Part shown: in pieces, positions 27,546 through 37,128 of the stretch
Layout of the letters: every line of letters starts with the position of its first letter
Numbering within the stretch: the stretch's first letter is position 1
Assembly (NCBI RefSeq): GCF_004005375.1
Contig: NZ_RZUF01000020.1
Span: 25,386-89,385, forward strand
Reading direction: 5' to 3'
Origin: Rheinheimera sediminis
GTDB lineage: Bacteria > Pseudomonadota > Gammaproteobacteria > Enterobacterales > Alteromonadaceae
DNA length: 64,000 nucleotides
Position numbers and translations under genes: made by a program
Notes under the pieces: generated by a model
Told to the model about the DNA's origin: nothing
The model's database searches: none
What the model saw: only the letters and a program-made list of their open reading frames with translations

Positions 27546-28161
27546 TGTTTTGTGACTCTATTGCATAGGCCACAACGCAACGACATCCTGCGTCCGCGTT
27601 TCAGATGATCAAACATATCAATGCTGCAGTCTCTCGACTGGGAATGCTTGAGCTAACTCATTTTATACTTTTGCCGGGCTATTGTTATCTAGAGTTGACT
27701 GCTTTTGCTCTGCCTGTTTTATGGGTTCTGATCCCAACCTGGTTTGCGTGCTTGTCAACTTACTCTAACTTCAACCTGCTTCAGTATATTTGGTGCCGCT
27801 TTGTCAGGGCCGCACTTAAATGTTTTTTGCTGTGATCTGACACAGAGATCGCGCGATACCGCGCTGCGTTGTCGCAATTTTTTTTTGCCTAAGTGACCGG
27901 AATCTGTGTTTTGTCTCTGTCAGTAATAAATTACGCAGCATTACTTCAGACAAATAGCGTTATTCTCGCCCGCAGAGTATAAATACGTTGGTTTTCCCAA
28001 CGAATTCGGTATGATCTGCCTCCCGAACGGTGCCTCACATTTTCTCTTACGTCACTTTGAGCGCCCTAATTGCCGTTTTTGGCATAATTAGCCCGGTAAT
28101 TATCCCACTAATTAGCGACCAATAGCAACTTAATTTAAGCTTAGCAGAGTAACTGAAACGC
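27546..28161. promoter_or_regulatory. rne/rluC divergent intergenic region with long rne leader
   Basis: This 616-bp interval has no convincing gene. It must carry both promoters and a long rne 5' leader. In enterobacteria the rne leader folds into hairpins through which RNase E controls its own mRNA. I cannot verify the conserved hairpin here. Visible elements are a T-run (about 27879-27887) and a small hairpin CGTTGG-TTTT-CCCAACG near 27988-28003. A 76-codon plus-strand frame at 27605-27835 was rejected. Confidence 0.55.
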
Positions 28162-29121
28162 ATGACTGAAAATATCAAAACTCCGGTGCAATATATTGAT
28201 GTAGAAGAAGATTATTCCGGTCAACGCATAGATAACTTCTTAATGGCGCGCTTGAAGAGCGTACCAAAGAGTGTGATTTATCGGGTCTTGCGCAAAGGTG
28301 AAGTGCGGGTTAACAAAAAACGAATAAAACCTGAATACAAGCTGCAAGCTGGTGATCAGGTGCGGGTGCCACCATTGGTCGTTCATGACGAGCCGGAAAA
28401 AGAGCCGGTATCAACCGGTCTCGCTATGGTGAAAAACCTTGAAACTCATATTCTTTTTGAAGACAACGATTTAATAGTGCTGAACAAACCTACAGGCATG
28501 GCAGTGCATGGTGGCAGCGGTTTATCTTTTGGAGTGATTGAAGCATTAAGAGCATTGCGTCCAACAGCTCGCCATCTTGAGCTGGTGCACAGATTAGACC
28601 GTGATACTTCAGGTTGTTTACTGATCGCTAAAAAACGCTCTGTGCTGACCAATCTGCACGAACAGCTGCGCTTAAAAACAGTAGAGAAAAAATACTGGGC
28701 TTTAGTGGCAGGGCAGTGGGACAGCAAAATTAAAAAAGTCACAGATCCGCTGCGCAAAAATACCTTACAAAGTGGTGAGCGCGTGGTGAAGGTGGACGAA
28801 GCTTTAGGTAAGCCTTCGGAGACCCGTTTTAAAATTTTGCAGCGTTATGAAGAAGGCACTTTAGTTGAAGCTTTCCCTGTCACTGGTCGTACTCACCAAA
28901 TTCGGGTGCATACCGCTTGTAAAGGTCACGCTATTGCCTGTGACGATAAATACGGTGATAACGAATTTACCTCACAAATGCAGAAACTCGGTTTAAACCG
29001 GTTGTATTTGCATGCCAAAACTCTGACCTTTACCCATCCAGGCACTGGCAAGTTGTTAACCTGCGAAGCGCCTTTGGATAACGCATTAAGTAATGTGCTT
29101 GAAAAACTGAAGAGAAAATAA
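28162..29121 (+). CDS. rluC: 23S rRNA pseudouridine synthase RluC
   Basis: A 319-residue RluA-family enzyme. The N-terminal S4 RNA-binding domain spans about residues 18-75 (GQRIDNFLMARLKSVPKS, RKGEVRVNKKR). The catalytic domain contains HRLDRDTSG, whose Asp attacks the uridine. RluC modifies three uridines of 23S rRNA (955, 2504 and 2580 in E. coli numbering). Its divergence from rne is the conserved gammaproteobacterial arrangement and supports RluC over RluD. The stop overlaps the HAD gene by one base. Confidence 0.95.
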   Translation: MTENIKTPVQYIDVEEDYSGQRIDNFLMARLKSVPKSVIYRVLRKGEVRVNKKRIKPEYKLQAGDQVRVPPLVVHDEPEKEPVSTGLAMVKNLETHILFEDNDLIVLNKPTGMAVHGGSGLSFGVIEALRALRPTARHLELVHRLDRDTSGCLLIAKKRSVLTNLHEQLRLKTVEKKYWALVAGQWDSKIKKVTDPLRKNTLQSGERVVKVDEALGKPSETRFKILQRYEEGTLVEAFPVTGRTHQIRVHTACKGHAIACDDKYGDNEFTSQMQKLGLNRLYLHAKTLTFTHPGTGKLLTCEAPLDNALSNVLEKLKRK

Positions 29122-29768
29122 TGAGTTCTGATATTGCTTTAGTGGTATTTGACTGGGACGGCACAGTGATGGACTCAGTGGGGCGTATTGTTTCTTCGAT
29201 GCGCTCTGCTGCAGAGCTGTCTGGTTTAGTGGTGCCGACTGAACATCAGGTGAAACAAATTATTGGCCTGAGCCTCGACCCTGTGTTTGATATTTTATTC
29301 CCTGGTATCAATGGCACACAGCGTCAGACTGTGTTTGAACATTACCGCGATCAGTATTTATCGCATGAGCATCCGCCGACACCTTTATTCGAAGGGGCTG
29401 AGCAGGTGATGCGAGAGTTAAAGCAGCAAGGTGTTTTATTGGCTGTGGCGACAGGCAAAGCCCGTAAAGGCTTAAAGCGGATGTTTGAAGAAACCGGATT
29501 AGAACCGTACTTCAGCACCAGCCGCTGCGCCGATGAAGCAGAATCGAAGCCCAGCCCTGATATGCTAAAGCAAATTCTGGCTGAACTGAACTTACCCGCT
29601 CACCGAGCTATTATGGTCGGGGACACTATTCACGATATGGCAATGGCGCAAGCCATAGAAATGCCACGCATTGGGGTGACTCATGGAGTGCATGGCAGGG
29701 AAGAGCTAAGCCGTTATCAGCCCAAAGCTATTATTGATTCGCTGCCAGAGTTGTTAACTGCGCTTTGA
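29121..29768 (+). CDS. HAD-IA family hydrolase (phosphoglycolate phosphatase-like)
   Basis: A 215-residue HAD phosphatase. Motif I is VFDWDGTVMDS (nucleophile and acid Asp), motif II lies in LLAVATGKA, motif III includes the Lys of ESKPSPDM, and motif IV is VGDTIHDMAMA. The cap is the small helical type of Gph/PGMB-like enzymes. It dephosphorylates an unknown small phosphate ester. It is translationally coupled to rluC (TAATG). Confidence 0.9.
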   Translation: MSSDIALVVFDWDGTVMDSVGRIVSSMRSAAELSGLVVPTEHQVKQIIGLSLDPVFDILFPGINGTQRQTVFEHYRDQYLSHEHPPTPLFEGAEQVMRELKQQGVLLAVATGKARKGLKRMFEETGLEPYFSTSRCADEAESKPSPDMLKQILAELNLPAHRAIMVGDTIHDMAMAQAIEMPRIGVTHGVHGREELSRYQPKAIIDSLPELLTAL

Positions 29769-29787
29769 TTTCTGTTTATATCAAATT

Positions 29788-29872
29788 GTAGGGGCGGGTC
29801 TTGTACCCGCCCGTCTTCACTAAACCGCGGTGCTCAGTGACGGGCCGGGACAAGCCACGGCCCCTACATCCG
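29788..29872. repeat. TAGGGGCGGG-type inverted repeat element, full copy
   Basis: GTAGGGGCGGG...CCCGCCCGTC (about 29790-29817) and GACGGGCCGG...GGCCCCTAC (about 29838-29868) form imperfect inverted arms of about 28 nt around a short centre. Each arm is itself a hairpin. A partial relative is at 8983-9052. It lies between the convergent HAD and maf genes and could terminate both. Confidence 0.75.
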
Positions 29873-29899
29873 GCCATCTATTGATACTGCGTGCACCAA

Positions 29900-30493
29900 T
29901 CAAGGCTGGGTGAGCAAATCCCTGCCTTCATTTCGTAGCATCTGTAATAAACGAATCAACGGCAGGCCTATTAAGCTGTTTGGGTCGTCGCCTTCAAGCT
30001 TTTCAAACAAGCTGATACCTAAACCTTCACTTTTGAAACTTCCAGCGCAGTTCAGTGGTTGCTCTCTATCTATATAAGCAAGGATCTCAGCATCCGTCAG
30101 TTGACGAAAATGCACTTTAAATGGCTCGACACAAAGCTGATGCTGTTTTGTTTCGGCATTGACCAGAGCCAGGCCAGTTAAAAAGGTGACACAATGGCCG
30201 CTAAAGCTTTTTAACTGTTTATAGGCATTTTCCGCGGTATGAGGTTTGCCGAGGATTTGATTGTTAAATACAGCCACCTGGTCTGAACCTATGACTAAAC
30301 CTTGTGTCAGGCTATTGGCTACAGCTTGTGCTTTTAATACAGCTAAGCGGCTAACCAGTTGTTCCGGTGTTTCGCCCGGTAGAGCGGTTTCGTCGACGTC
30401 AGGTTTTGCGGTAGAAAAGTTCGATGTTAGTTTTTCCAGTAAAGCCTTACGATATAAAGAAGTAGAGGCTAAATACAAAGCTGTGGTTGACAT
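29900..30493 (-). CDS. yceF: Maf/YceF nucleotide pyrophosphatase
   Basis: A 197-residue Maf protein. It has the N-terminal LASTSLYRKALLEKL (Ser-x-x-Arg signature), VDETALPGETPEQLVSRLA, GSDQVAVFNNQILGKP and LIGLPLIRLLQMLR. YceF hydrolyses non-canonical nucleotides such as m7GTP and is proposed to be a house-cleaning enzyme. Its position next to yceD-rpmF is conserved in gammaproteobacteria. The ATG at 30493 has a GAGGTG ribosome binding site; a TTG at 30514 would add seven residues and is unlikely. Confidence 0.93.
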   Translation of the reverse strand: MSTTALYLASTSLYRKALLEKLTSNFSTAKPDVDETALPGETPEQLVSRLAVLKAQAVANSLTQGLVIGSDQVAVFNNQILGKPHTAENAYKQLKSFSGHCVTFLTGLALVNAETKQHQLCVEPFKVHFRQLTDAEILAYIDREQPLNCAGSFKSEGLGISLFEKLEGDDPNSLIGLPLIRLLQMLRNEGRDLLTQP

Positions 30494-30721
30494 AAAAGCA
30501 CCTCGTTGGGACAATGCGCCGCACTATACCTTTACTGACTGAAGTTGCAACTTTGTTAGCTGTACTTTTTCCATACATTTTCACCCTTTGTCGATGCGTA
30601 GTGGGTGTTAAAAGCATGTGGTTGCGCTCTAACTTGAGTTACTTTGGCTGAATTCAGCCAGAACGGCCGTCAGAACAGCGGTTTAGGCGGGAATAATTAA
30701 CAAAAAAGAGGCAGGAATCCT

Positions 30722-30750
30722 TTGACAGCTCTAGCCTCGATCTATATGAT
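30722..30750 (+). promoter_or_regulatory. Near-consensus sigma-70 promoter of yceD, apparently leaderless
   Basis: TTGACA (30722-30727), a 17-bp spacer and TATGAT (30745-30750) form an almost perfect sigma-70 promoter. The yceD ATG is at 30760, only nine bases after the -10 box, so the expected transcription start leaves almost no leader. No Shine-Dalgarno is present. Confidence 0.75.
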
Positions 30751-30759
30751 GCGCGCCTT

Positions 30760-31287
30760 ATGCAAAAGGTAAAAATTCCAATTACCCTTGATCCAACCCG
30801 AGCTGCACAGAAACGTGCAACCTTTGATGGTATAGTTCCTCTGGTTAATTTAACCAGATTAACGGACTCGTTAGTAAGTTCAGAGGGTAATGTAGACGTA
30901 GTAATAAATTGCGGAACTGATGAACAGGGCCTGGTTTTTATTGAAGGCCAGGCTAGTTGTCAGGTACAAGTGAAGTGTGAGCGCTGTAGTGAACACATGA
31001 CTCTGGAACTGAATACCAGTTTTGCATACACTCCAATTAGGAGTGACAAAGATTCGGCTCATGACGATATTCCAGAGCGCTACGAAGTGGTCGAAAAAAA
31101 CGAACACGGCGAAGTTAACTTGAGGCAATTGGTTGAGGACGAATTAATTCTGGCTTTACCCTTGTTTCCTATGCACGACGAAGGATCTTGCGATCCAACC
31201 AAAGTGCAAATGAGCTGGGGAGAAATAGAACCAGAACCAGAAAAACCGAACCCATTTGCAATATTGCAAGAATTGAAGAAAAAATAG
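30760..31287 (+). CDS. yceD: YceD (DUF177) large-ribosomal-RNA accumulation protein
   Basis: A 175-residue protein with the conserved start [19 protein letters not shown], a Cys pair (QVKCERCSE, residues about 72-80) and the [15 protein letters not shown] segment. The C-terminus is [13 protein letters not shown]. Length and motifs match E. coli YceD, which affects 23S rRNA accumulation. It is immediately upstream of rpmF as in most bacteria. The ATG at 30760 is fixed by N-terminal conservation even though no ribosome binding site precedes it. Confidence 0.93.
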   Translation: MQKVKIPITLDPTRAAQKRATFDGIVPLVNLTRLTDSLVSSEGNVDVVINCGTDEQGLVFIEGQASCQVQVKCERCSEHMTLELNTSFAYTPIRSDKDSAHDDIPERYEVVEKNEHGEVNLRQLVEDELILALPLFPMHDEGSCDPTKVQMSWGEIEPEPEKPNPFAILQELKKK

Positions 31288-31306
31288 TTTTTTTAGGAGA
31301 AAGGCA

Positions 31307-31474
31307 ATGGCTGTACAGCAAAACAAAAAATCTCGTGCAAGACGTGACATGCGTCGTTCTCATGATGCGTTGACTGGGCCAACGCTGTCTGTAGACGCAA
31401 CTTCAGGTGAGACGCACCGTCGTCACCACATCACTGAAGATGGTTACTACAAAGGTCGTAAAGTAATTAAGTAA
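31307..31474 (+). CDS. rpmF: 50S ribosomal protein bL32
   Basis: A 55-residue basic protein starting [20 protein letters not shown] and ending [10 protein letters not shown], the standard bL32 sequence and length. A TAGGAGAAAGG ribosome binding site precedes the ATG. This form lacks the four-Cys zinc motif found in some L32 paralogues. It lies 19 bp after yceD and 6 bp before plsX, consistent with one operon. Confidence 0.97.
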   Translation: MAVQQNKKSRARRDMRRSHDALTGPTLSVDATSGETHRRHHITEDGYYKGRKVIK

Positions 31475-31480
31475 GGTTGG

Positions 31481-32521
31481 ATGCACTTGTTGCAACCACT
31501 ACGACTTAGTATAGCTTTAGACATGATGGGGGGCGACCATGGCCCCCAATCAACTATTCCCGCAGCTATTGAAGCTCTGTGCGAATTCCCCCATGTAGAT
31601 CTTGTCCTCTGCGGCGATTCAGAAATACTTACCAATGAATTAGAACAGGCGGGTTATTTAAACCATCCTCAGCTTTCTATTCAGCATGCTTCCCAATTAG
31701 TTTTGATGACCGACAAACCTTCTGTGGCTTTGCGCAATAAGCGCCAGTCGTCGATGCGTATTGCGTTGGATTTAGTCGAACAAAACAAAGTGGCCGCTTG
31801 TGTCAGTGCCGGTAATACCGGGGCTTTGATCGCTATGGCGCATTTTGTATTGAAGATGCTCAATGGTGTTGAACGTCCTGCTTTAATCAGCAGTTTGCCT
31901 TCTACGGTCGGCAGTCCGGTCTTTATGCTGGATTTGGGCGCAACAGTGAATTGTGATTCTGACACCTTATTCCAGTTTGCCGTGATGGGTGCTGTGATGG
32001 CCGAAGAGGTGGAAGGCATAGTCAAACCCAAAGTAGCTTTGCTAAATATGGGCGAAGAAGAAATTAAAGGTTCGGATCAAATCAAAAGAACCTCCTTACT
32101 CTTATCCGAATGTGCGGATATCAATTACATTGGCTACATCGAAGGTAATGACATTTTTTCCGGCAAGGCTGACGTGATAGTCTGTGATGGCTTTGTCGGT
32201 AATGTTGCGCTAAAAACCTGTGAAGGTGTGGCGAAGCTCATCTTAAAACGCTTAGAAACTGCACTGAAAAACTCCATGTCTGCTCAACTTTTCGGCTGGT
32301 TAATCAAACCTTTCCTGAAAAGTATGTCTTTAGGCGTGAACCCCGACCAGTATAACGGGGCAAGTCTGATAGGATTGCGCGGAATTGTAGTGAAAAGTCA
32401 TGGAAATGCGACAAAAGAAGCATTTCTTAGTGCCATCCGTCAGGCCGTGCGCGAGGTTGAACGCCAGGTGCCGGTGAAGATCAAAGACAGGCTGGAACAC
32501 GTATTAATTGACAAAGCGTAG
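31481..32521 (+). CDS. plsX: Phosphate acyltransferase PlsX
   Basis: A 346-residue PlsX of normal length with the N-terminal LSIALDMMGGDHGP, KPSVALRNKRQSSM, ACVSAGNTGALIAMA and IVCDGFVGNVALKTCEG. It converts acyl-ACP to acyl-phosphate, feeding PlsY and phospholipid synthesis. It is a peripheral membrane protein in characterised bacteria. It sits between rpmF and fabH, the classic order linking ribosome, phospholipid and fatty-acid genes. Confidence 0.96.
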   Translation: MHLLQPLRLSIALDMMGGDHGPQSTIPAAIEALCEFPHVDLVLCGDSEILTNELEQAGYLNHPQLSIQHASQLVLMTDKPSVALRNKRQSSMRIALDLVEQNKVAACVSAGNTGALIAMAHFVLKMLNGVERPALISSLPSTVGSPVFMLDLGATVNCDSDTLFQFAVMGAVMAEEVEGIVKPKVALLNMGEEEIKGSDQIKRTSLLLSECADINYIGYIEGNDIFSGKADVIVCDGFVGNVALKTCEGVAKLILKRLETALKNSMSAQLFGWLIKPFLKSMSLGVNPDQYNGASLIGLRGIVVKSHGNATKEAFLSAIRQAVREVERQVPVKIKDRLEHVLIDKA

Positions 32522-32527
32522 GGCCCA

Positions 32528-33487
32528 ATGTATTCACGCATTATTGGAACCGGAAGTTACTTTCCGTCTCAGGTCAGAACCAATGCTGATCTCGAAACCA
32601 TGGTTGAAACCACAGACGAGTGGATCATCGAACGTACTGGTATCAAAGAACGCCGCATTATAGGTGACAATGAAACTGTCGCTACTATGGGAGCTCAGGC
32701 TGCACTCAAAGCTATTGAAGCAGCGGGCATCGAAAAAAACTCCATTGATATGATTGTCATGGCGACCACCAGCGCTTCCCGAGCTTTGCCCAGCGCAGCC
32801 TGCGAAGTACAAAGAGAACTGGATATTCCGGGTATTCCGGCTTTTGATGTAGCAGCCGCCTGTGCTGGCTTTTGTTATGCCTTAAGTATTGCAGACCAAT
32901 ATGTAAAAAGCGGCATGGCAAAACGAGTGCTGGTGATAGGGGCAGACTGTTTATCGCGTTTAATGAGCCCTGAAGACCGCAGCATGGTGATTTTATTTGG
33001 TGATGCCGCAGGCGCTGTTATTTTAGAAGCGTCAGAGCAGCCGGGTATTTTATCTACTCATATTCATGCTGACGGTAAACATTCCGAATTATTGTATGTC
33101 GATAACCCTGTACGTGGCGTTGAAGCATCAGTGCACAGCTCCTGGGGCGCGATGAAAGGCAACGAAGTTTTTAAAGTTGCAGTCACACGATTATCTGAAG
33201 TAGTTGAGCAAACTCTGGCCGCTAACAATATGGATAAATCGCAAATTGACTGGTTAGTACCACATCAGGCTAACCTGCGCATTATCTCTGCTGTGGCCCG
33301 CAAACTGGATATGTCGATGGAACAGGTGGTGATCAACCTCGACAGATACGGCAATACCTCTGCTGCGACAGTACCTACAGCCTTAGACGAAGCTGTGCGT
33401 GACGGCCGTATCCAGCGCGGACAAACTATATTGCTTGAAGCATTTGGCAGTGGTTTTGCCTGGGCTTCGGCTTTAATACGTTACTAA
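32528..33487 (+). CDS. fabH: 3-oxoacyl-ACP synthase III (KAS III)
   Basis: A 319-residue thiolase-fold enzyme with the Cys-His-Asn triad: Cys in [11 protein letters not shown] (about residue 112), His in VPHQANLRI and Asn in [10 protein letters not shown]. It condenses acetyl-CoA with malonyl-ACP to start fatty-acid synthesis. It begins 6 bp after plsX and precedes fabD. Confidence 0.96.
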   Translation: MYSRIIGTGSYFPSQVRTNADLETMVETTDEWIIERTGIKERRIIGDNETVATMGAQAALKAIEAAGIEKNSIDMIVMATTSASRALPSAACEVQRELDIPGIPAFDVAAACAGFCYALSIADQYVKSGMAKRVLVIGADCLSRLMSPEDRSMVILFGDAAGAVILEASEQPGILSTHIHADGKHSELLYVDNPVRGVEASVHSSWGAMKGNEVFKVAVTRLSEVVEQTLAANNMDKSQIDWLVPHQANLRIISAVARKLDMSMEQVVINLDRYGNTSAATVPTALDEAVRDGRIQRGQTILLEAFGSGFAWASALIRY

Positions 33488-33513
33488 CTATTACGAGAAG
33501 ATTTGCAGGAAAA

Positions 33514-34452
33514 ATGATGAACAACAAACTTGCATTAGTGTTTCCAGGACAGGGTTCACAAAGCGTTGGCATGTTATCTGAACTGCATGCAGAGTTCGCA
33601 ACAGTTCGCGATACCTTCGCCGAAGCTTCAGCAGCTTTAGGTTATGACTTATGGGCCTTAGTCGCCCATGGCCCTGATACCGCATTAAACGAAACTCATC
33701 GCACTCAGCCTGCTTTATTAACAGCCTCAGTCGCTGTGTATAGAGTATGGCTGGAGCAGGGCGGTGCCAAGCCTGCTTATTTAGCAGGTCATTCTTTAGG
33801 TGAATACTCCGCTTTAGTCTGTGCTGGCGTTTTGACCTTGTCTGACGCTGTTAAGCTTGTGGAAAAACGTGGTCAGTATATGCAATTGGCTGTGCCTGCC
33901 GGTACTGGCGCTATGTCAGCTATTATTGGTCTGGACGATGCGTTGATTGCCAAAGCTTGCGCTGAGGCCGCTCAAGGAGAAGTAGTATCTCCTGTGAATT
34001 TTAACTCACCAGGCCAAGTGGTGATTGCCGGAAATAAAGCTGCGGTAGAACGCGCCAATGAACTTTGTAAAGCCGCTGGTGCCAAACGTGCGCTGCCTTT
34101 ACCTGTATCTGTGCCGTCGCACTGCGCTTTAATGAAGCCTGCAGCTGATCAATTGGCAGATGATTTAAACAGTATTTCGTTTCATACAGCTGTCATACCT
34201 GTAGTGAACAATGTCGACGTTGTTGCGCCAGCAGATGCTGCTGCCATCAAAGATGCGTTAGTGCGTCAGTTGTATAGTCCGGTGCGCTGGACTGAAAGTA
34301 TCGAGTTTTTAGCTGCACAAGGCGTGGACACTGTGATTGAACTGGGTGCAGGCAAGGTATTAAGTGGCTTAATTAAACGTATTAATAAAGAGCTGAACAC
34401 GGCTTCAGTCACAGATGTAGCGTCACTAAAAGACGCTTTAGCTGCAGAATAA
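33514..34452 (+). CDS. fabD: Malonyl-CoA:ACP transacylase
   Basis: A 312-residue acyltransferase with the N-terminal FPGQGSQSVGM, nucleophile Ser in AGHSLGEYSALV (about residue 91) and catalytic His in SVPSHCALM (about residue 205). It loads malonyl groups onto ACP. Two adjacent ATGs exist (33514 and 33517). The AGGA ribosome binding site a few bases upstream fits either. Confidence 0.96.
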   Translation: MMNNKLALVFPGQGSQSVGMLSELHAEFATVRDTFAEASAALGYDLWALVAHGPDTALNETHRTQPALLTASVAVYRVWLEQGGAKPAYLAGHSLGEYSALVCAGVLTLSDAVKLVEKRGQYMQLAVPAGTGAMSAIIGLDDALIAKACAEAAQGEVVSPVNFNSPGQVVIAGNKAAVERANELCKAAGAKRALPLPVSVPSHCALMKPAADQLADDLNSISFHTAVIPVVNNVDVVAPADAAAIKDALVRQLYSPVRWTESIEFLAAQGVDTVIELGAGKVLSGLIKRINKELNTASVTDVASLKDALAAE

Positions 34453-34469
34453 TAAAAGGTTTAACTAGA

Positions 34470-35219
34470 ATGACGACTCCATTTATTTCGTTAGAAGGCC
34501 AGGTGGCCTTAGTCACTGGCGCCAGTCGTGGTATTGGGCGCGCTATTGCTGAGCAATTAGCTGCTTTGGGCGCTAAAGTGGTTGGAACTGCAACAACTGA
34601 CTCAGGCGCTGCGGCTATTTCTACTTATTTAGGTGACAAAGGTTTAGGCCTGGTGTTAAATGTCAGCGATACAGCTTCAATAGAGCAGTGTTTAGAGACT
34701 ATTAAAGCTCAGTTTGGTGATATTGATATTCTGGTGAACAACGCTGGTATTACCCGTGATAACCTGTTGATGCGCATGAAAGAAGAAGAATGGTTCGACA
34801 TCATGCAAACCAATTTGACATCAGTGTACCGTTTAAGTAAAGCTGTACTGCGCAGTATGATGAAAAAGCGTCACGGCCGGATCATCAGCATAGGTTCAGT
34901 GGTAGGTTCTATGGGGAATGCGGGTCAAACTAACTATGCTGCAGCGAAAGCCGGTGTATTAGGTTTTACCAAGTCATTGGCTAAAGAAGTTGCTTCCCGT
35001 GGTATCACGGTGAACGCTGTTGCACCAGGTTTTATCGACACCGATATGACCAAAGAATTGTCAGAAGAGCAAAAAGAAGCAATTTTCAGCCAGGTCCCGG
35101 CGAATCGCCTGGGCAAGCCGGAAGAGATAGCGGCCGCTGTAGCCTTTTTGGCTTCAGGTCCGGCAGCATATATTACGGGTGAAACCATCCATATCAACGG
35201 TGGTATGTATATGGTGTAA
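34470..35219 (+). CDS. fabG: 3-oxoacyl-ACP reductase
   Basis: A 249-residue SDR with TGASRGIGRAIAEQL, VNNAGITRDNLLMRM, the Ser in SIGSVVGSMGN, YAAAK, and the C-terminal ITGETIHINGGMYMV that marks true FabG. It reduces 3-oxoacyl-ACP with NADPH. Position between fabD and acpP makes the assignment firm, in contrast to the FabG-like SDR at 3339. Confidence 0.96.
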   Translation: MTTPFISLEGQVALVTGASRGIGRAIAEQLAALGAKVVGTATTDSGAAAISTYLGDKGLGLVLNVSDTASIEQCLETIKAQFGDIDILVNNAGITRDNLLMRMKEEEWFDIMQTNLTSVYRLSKAVLRSMMKKRHGRIISIGSVVGSMGNAGQTNYAAAKAGVLGFTKSLAKEVASRGITVNAVAPGFIDTDMTKELSEEQKEAIFSQVPANRLGKPEEIAAAVAFLASGPAAYITGETIHINGGMYMV

Positions 35220-35526
35220 GTTTTTGCCAGTGTGCCTGAAGTAGCAGTCCATAAAACTGCAGTTTCAGGAACTAAGGCAAGTTTGCCAACGTCATTGGTG
35301 GTGCAGCGCGACGACAAGCGAATAGTCCCCATGAAGATAGTATTCTATGTGATTGGGGCGACAGAGCGCAGTCAACAAAGCTGCGGCTTCAAGGACAAAG
35401 GCAAATGGTTTGACCAGCAGGAAAAGCGAATGCCTTTGCTTGCAACAAACCGGGCTTACGCATAAACTAGCCGCCACACAAAATTGCACCAATTGTTGCG
35501 ATTTACATGAGAAAAAGGAAGAAAAG
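35220..35526. other. fabG-acpP intergenic spacer (307 bp)
   Basis: No gene is supported here. The spacer holds a 12-bp palindrome AAACTGCAGTTT (35254-35265) and a CCCCAT/ATTGGGG pair around 35327-35359. It most likely carries a separate acpP promoter, as in E. coli. The acpP frame is open upstream to 35353, but this extension is not protein-like. Confidence 0.5.
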
Positions 35527-35763
35527 ATGAGCAACATCGAAGAACGCGTTAAAAAAATTATCATCGAGCAGTTAGGCGTTAAAGAAGAAGAAGTGAAGCA
35601 CGAATCTTCTTTCGTTGACGATTTAGGCGCTGACTCTCTGGACACGGTAGAATTAGTTATGGCTCTGGAAGAAGAATTCGACACAGAGATCCCTGACGAA
35701 GAAGCTGAAAAAATTACAACGGTACAGTCTGCTATCGACTATATCAAAGCCCACGCTGAGTAA
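35527..35763 (+). CDS. acpP: Acyl carrier protein
   Basis: A 78-residue acidic four-helix protein with the phosphopantetheine attachment Ser in [15 protein letters not shown] (about residue 37). It starts [18 protein letters not shown] and ends DYIKAHAE, near identical in style to enterobacterial ACP. It carries growing acyl chains. A GGAAG-type ribosome binding site precedes the ATG, and a strong terminator follows. Confidence 0.98.
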   Translation: MSNIEERVKKIIIEQLGVKEEEVKHESSFVDDLGADSLDTVELVMALEEEFDTEIPDEEAEKITTVQSAIDYIKAHAE

Positions 35764-35777
35764 GCGTTAAGCTGACA

Positions 35778-35809
35778 AAACGGGTAGCCTCTGCTACCCG
35801 TTTTTGTTT
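35778..35809 (+). terminator. Rho-independent terminator after acpP
   Basis: A 10-bp stem (35778-35787 with 35794-35803) with a CCTCTG loop runs into a T-tract (TTTTTGTTT). It lies between acpP and fabF and probably lets acpP be expressed at a higher level than fabF. Confidence 0.92.
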
Positions 35810-35883
35810 CTGAAGCTGTCCGCTACGCGCGCTACGCTGAAGCGGATCAGCAATAGAGAATAATTTCGACTGCGGAGGATTCT

Positions 35884-37122
35884 GTGGCAAAACGTCGAGT
35901 GGTTGTGACGGGCTTAGGTATGCTAACGCCCCTGGGGAACGATGTAACGTCGACCTGGCAGGCTTTATTACAAGGTCAAAGTGGAATAGCGCTGTTTGAT
36001 CATATTGATCCAGAGGCTTACACCACGAAATTTGCTGGTTTAGTCAAAAATTTTGACGTCGAACAGTTTTTCCCGGCCAAAGAAGCCAAGAAAATGGATT
36101 TATTTATCCAGTACGGTGTGGCTGCAGGTGTGCAGGCATTTAAAGATTCCGGACTGGAAATTAACGAAGAAAACGCCGAACGTATTGGTGTTGCTGTAGG
36201 TTCAGGCATAGGTGGTTTAGGTTTAATCGAAGAAAACCACACCAAATTACTGAACAGCGGCCCACGTCGTTTATCGCCGTTTTTTGTGCCTTCTACCATT
36301 ATCAACATGATTTCTGGCCATTTATCCATCATGTTAGGTCTGCAAGGTCCGAATATCAGTATTGTCACAGCTTGTACTACAGGTGTGCATAACATTGGTC
36401 AGGCTGCCCGTATGATTGCTTATGGTGATGCGGATGCCATGATTGCAGGTGGTGCAGAAAAAGCTTCTACGACTTTAGGTATGGGTGGCTTTGGTGCTGC
36501 CCGTGCCTTATCAACCCGTAACGATGCGCCACAACAGGCCAGTCGTCCATGGGATAAAGACCGTGATGGTTTTGTATTAGGCGATGGAGCTGGTGTTGTG
36601 GTGCTGGAAGAGTACGAACATGCCAAAGCCCGTGGTGCGAAAATCTACGCTGAACTGGTAGGTTTTGGCATGAGTGGCGACGCCTATCATATGACATCAC
36701 CACCAGAAAATGGTCGTGGTGCAGCTTTGGCGATGAAAAATGCTTTACGTGATGCAGGCGTTAATGCCGATCAGGTGCAATACATCAACGCTCACGGCAC
36801 ATCCACGCCAGCAGGTGATATAGCTGAAACTATGGCGATTAAATCTATTTTTGGCGCAAAACCAGAAGGTTTAATGGTTAGTTCCAGCAAGTCGATGATG
36901 GGACACTTATTAGGTGCTGCAGGTTCTGTTGAATCTATTATCACTATTTTGTCTCTGATCGATCAGAAGGTATCTCCAACCATCAACTTGGATAATCCGG
37001 ATGAAGGTTGTGACTTAGACTACGTACCGCACACAGCCCGCGATGCCAAAATGGAATACGCTTTATGTAATTCTTTTGGTTTTGGTGGCACCAACGGTTC
37101 TATTCTGTTTAAGAAAATCTAA
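35884..37122 (+). CDS. fabF: 3-oxoacyl-ACP synthase II
   Basis: A 412-residue KAS II with nucleophile Cys in [12 protein letters not shown] (about residue 163) and catalytic His residues in [11 protein letters not shown] and [13 protein letters not shown]. It elongates acyl-ACP, including the palmitoleate to cis-vaccenate step. It starts at a GTG with a GCGGAGGA ribosome binding site. The C-terminus [15 protein letters not shown] is typical. Confidence 0.96.
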   Translation: MAKRRVVVTGLGMLTPLGNDVTSTWQALLQGQSGIALFDHIDPEAYTTKFAGLVKNFDVEQFFPAKEAKKMDLFIQYGVAAGVQAFKDSGLEINEENAERIGVAVGSGIGGLGLIEENHTKLLNSGPRRLSPFFVPSTIINMISGHLSIMLGLQGPNISIVTACTTGVHNIGQAARMIAYGDADAMIAGGAEKASTTLGMGGFGAARALSTRNDAPQQASRPWDKDRDGFVLGDGAGVVVLEEYEHAKARGAKIYAELVGFGMSGDAYHMTSPPENGRGAALAMKNALRDAGVNADQVQYINAHGTSTPAGDIAETMAIKSIFGAKPEGLMVSSSKSMMGHLLGAAGSVESIITILSLIDQKVSPTINLDNPDEGCDLDYVPHTARDAKMEYALCNSFGFGGTNGSILFKKI

Positions 37123-37128
37123 AGCCTT

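Noticed and set aside
27605..27835. 76-codon frame in the rne/rluC intergenic region
   Set aside because: It lies in the expected rne leader on the opposite strand, has no ribosome binding site and looks like random hydrophobic sequence.
35232..35465. 77-codon frame between fabG and acpP
   Set aside because: No ribosome binding site, no conserved features, and its position fits a promoter region.
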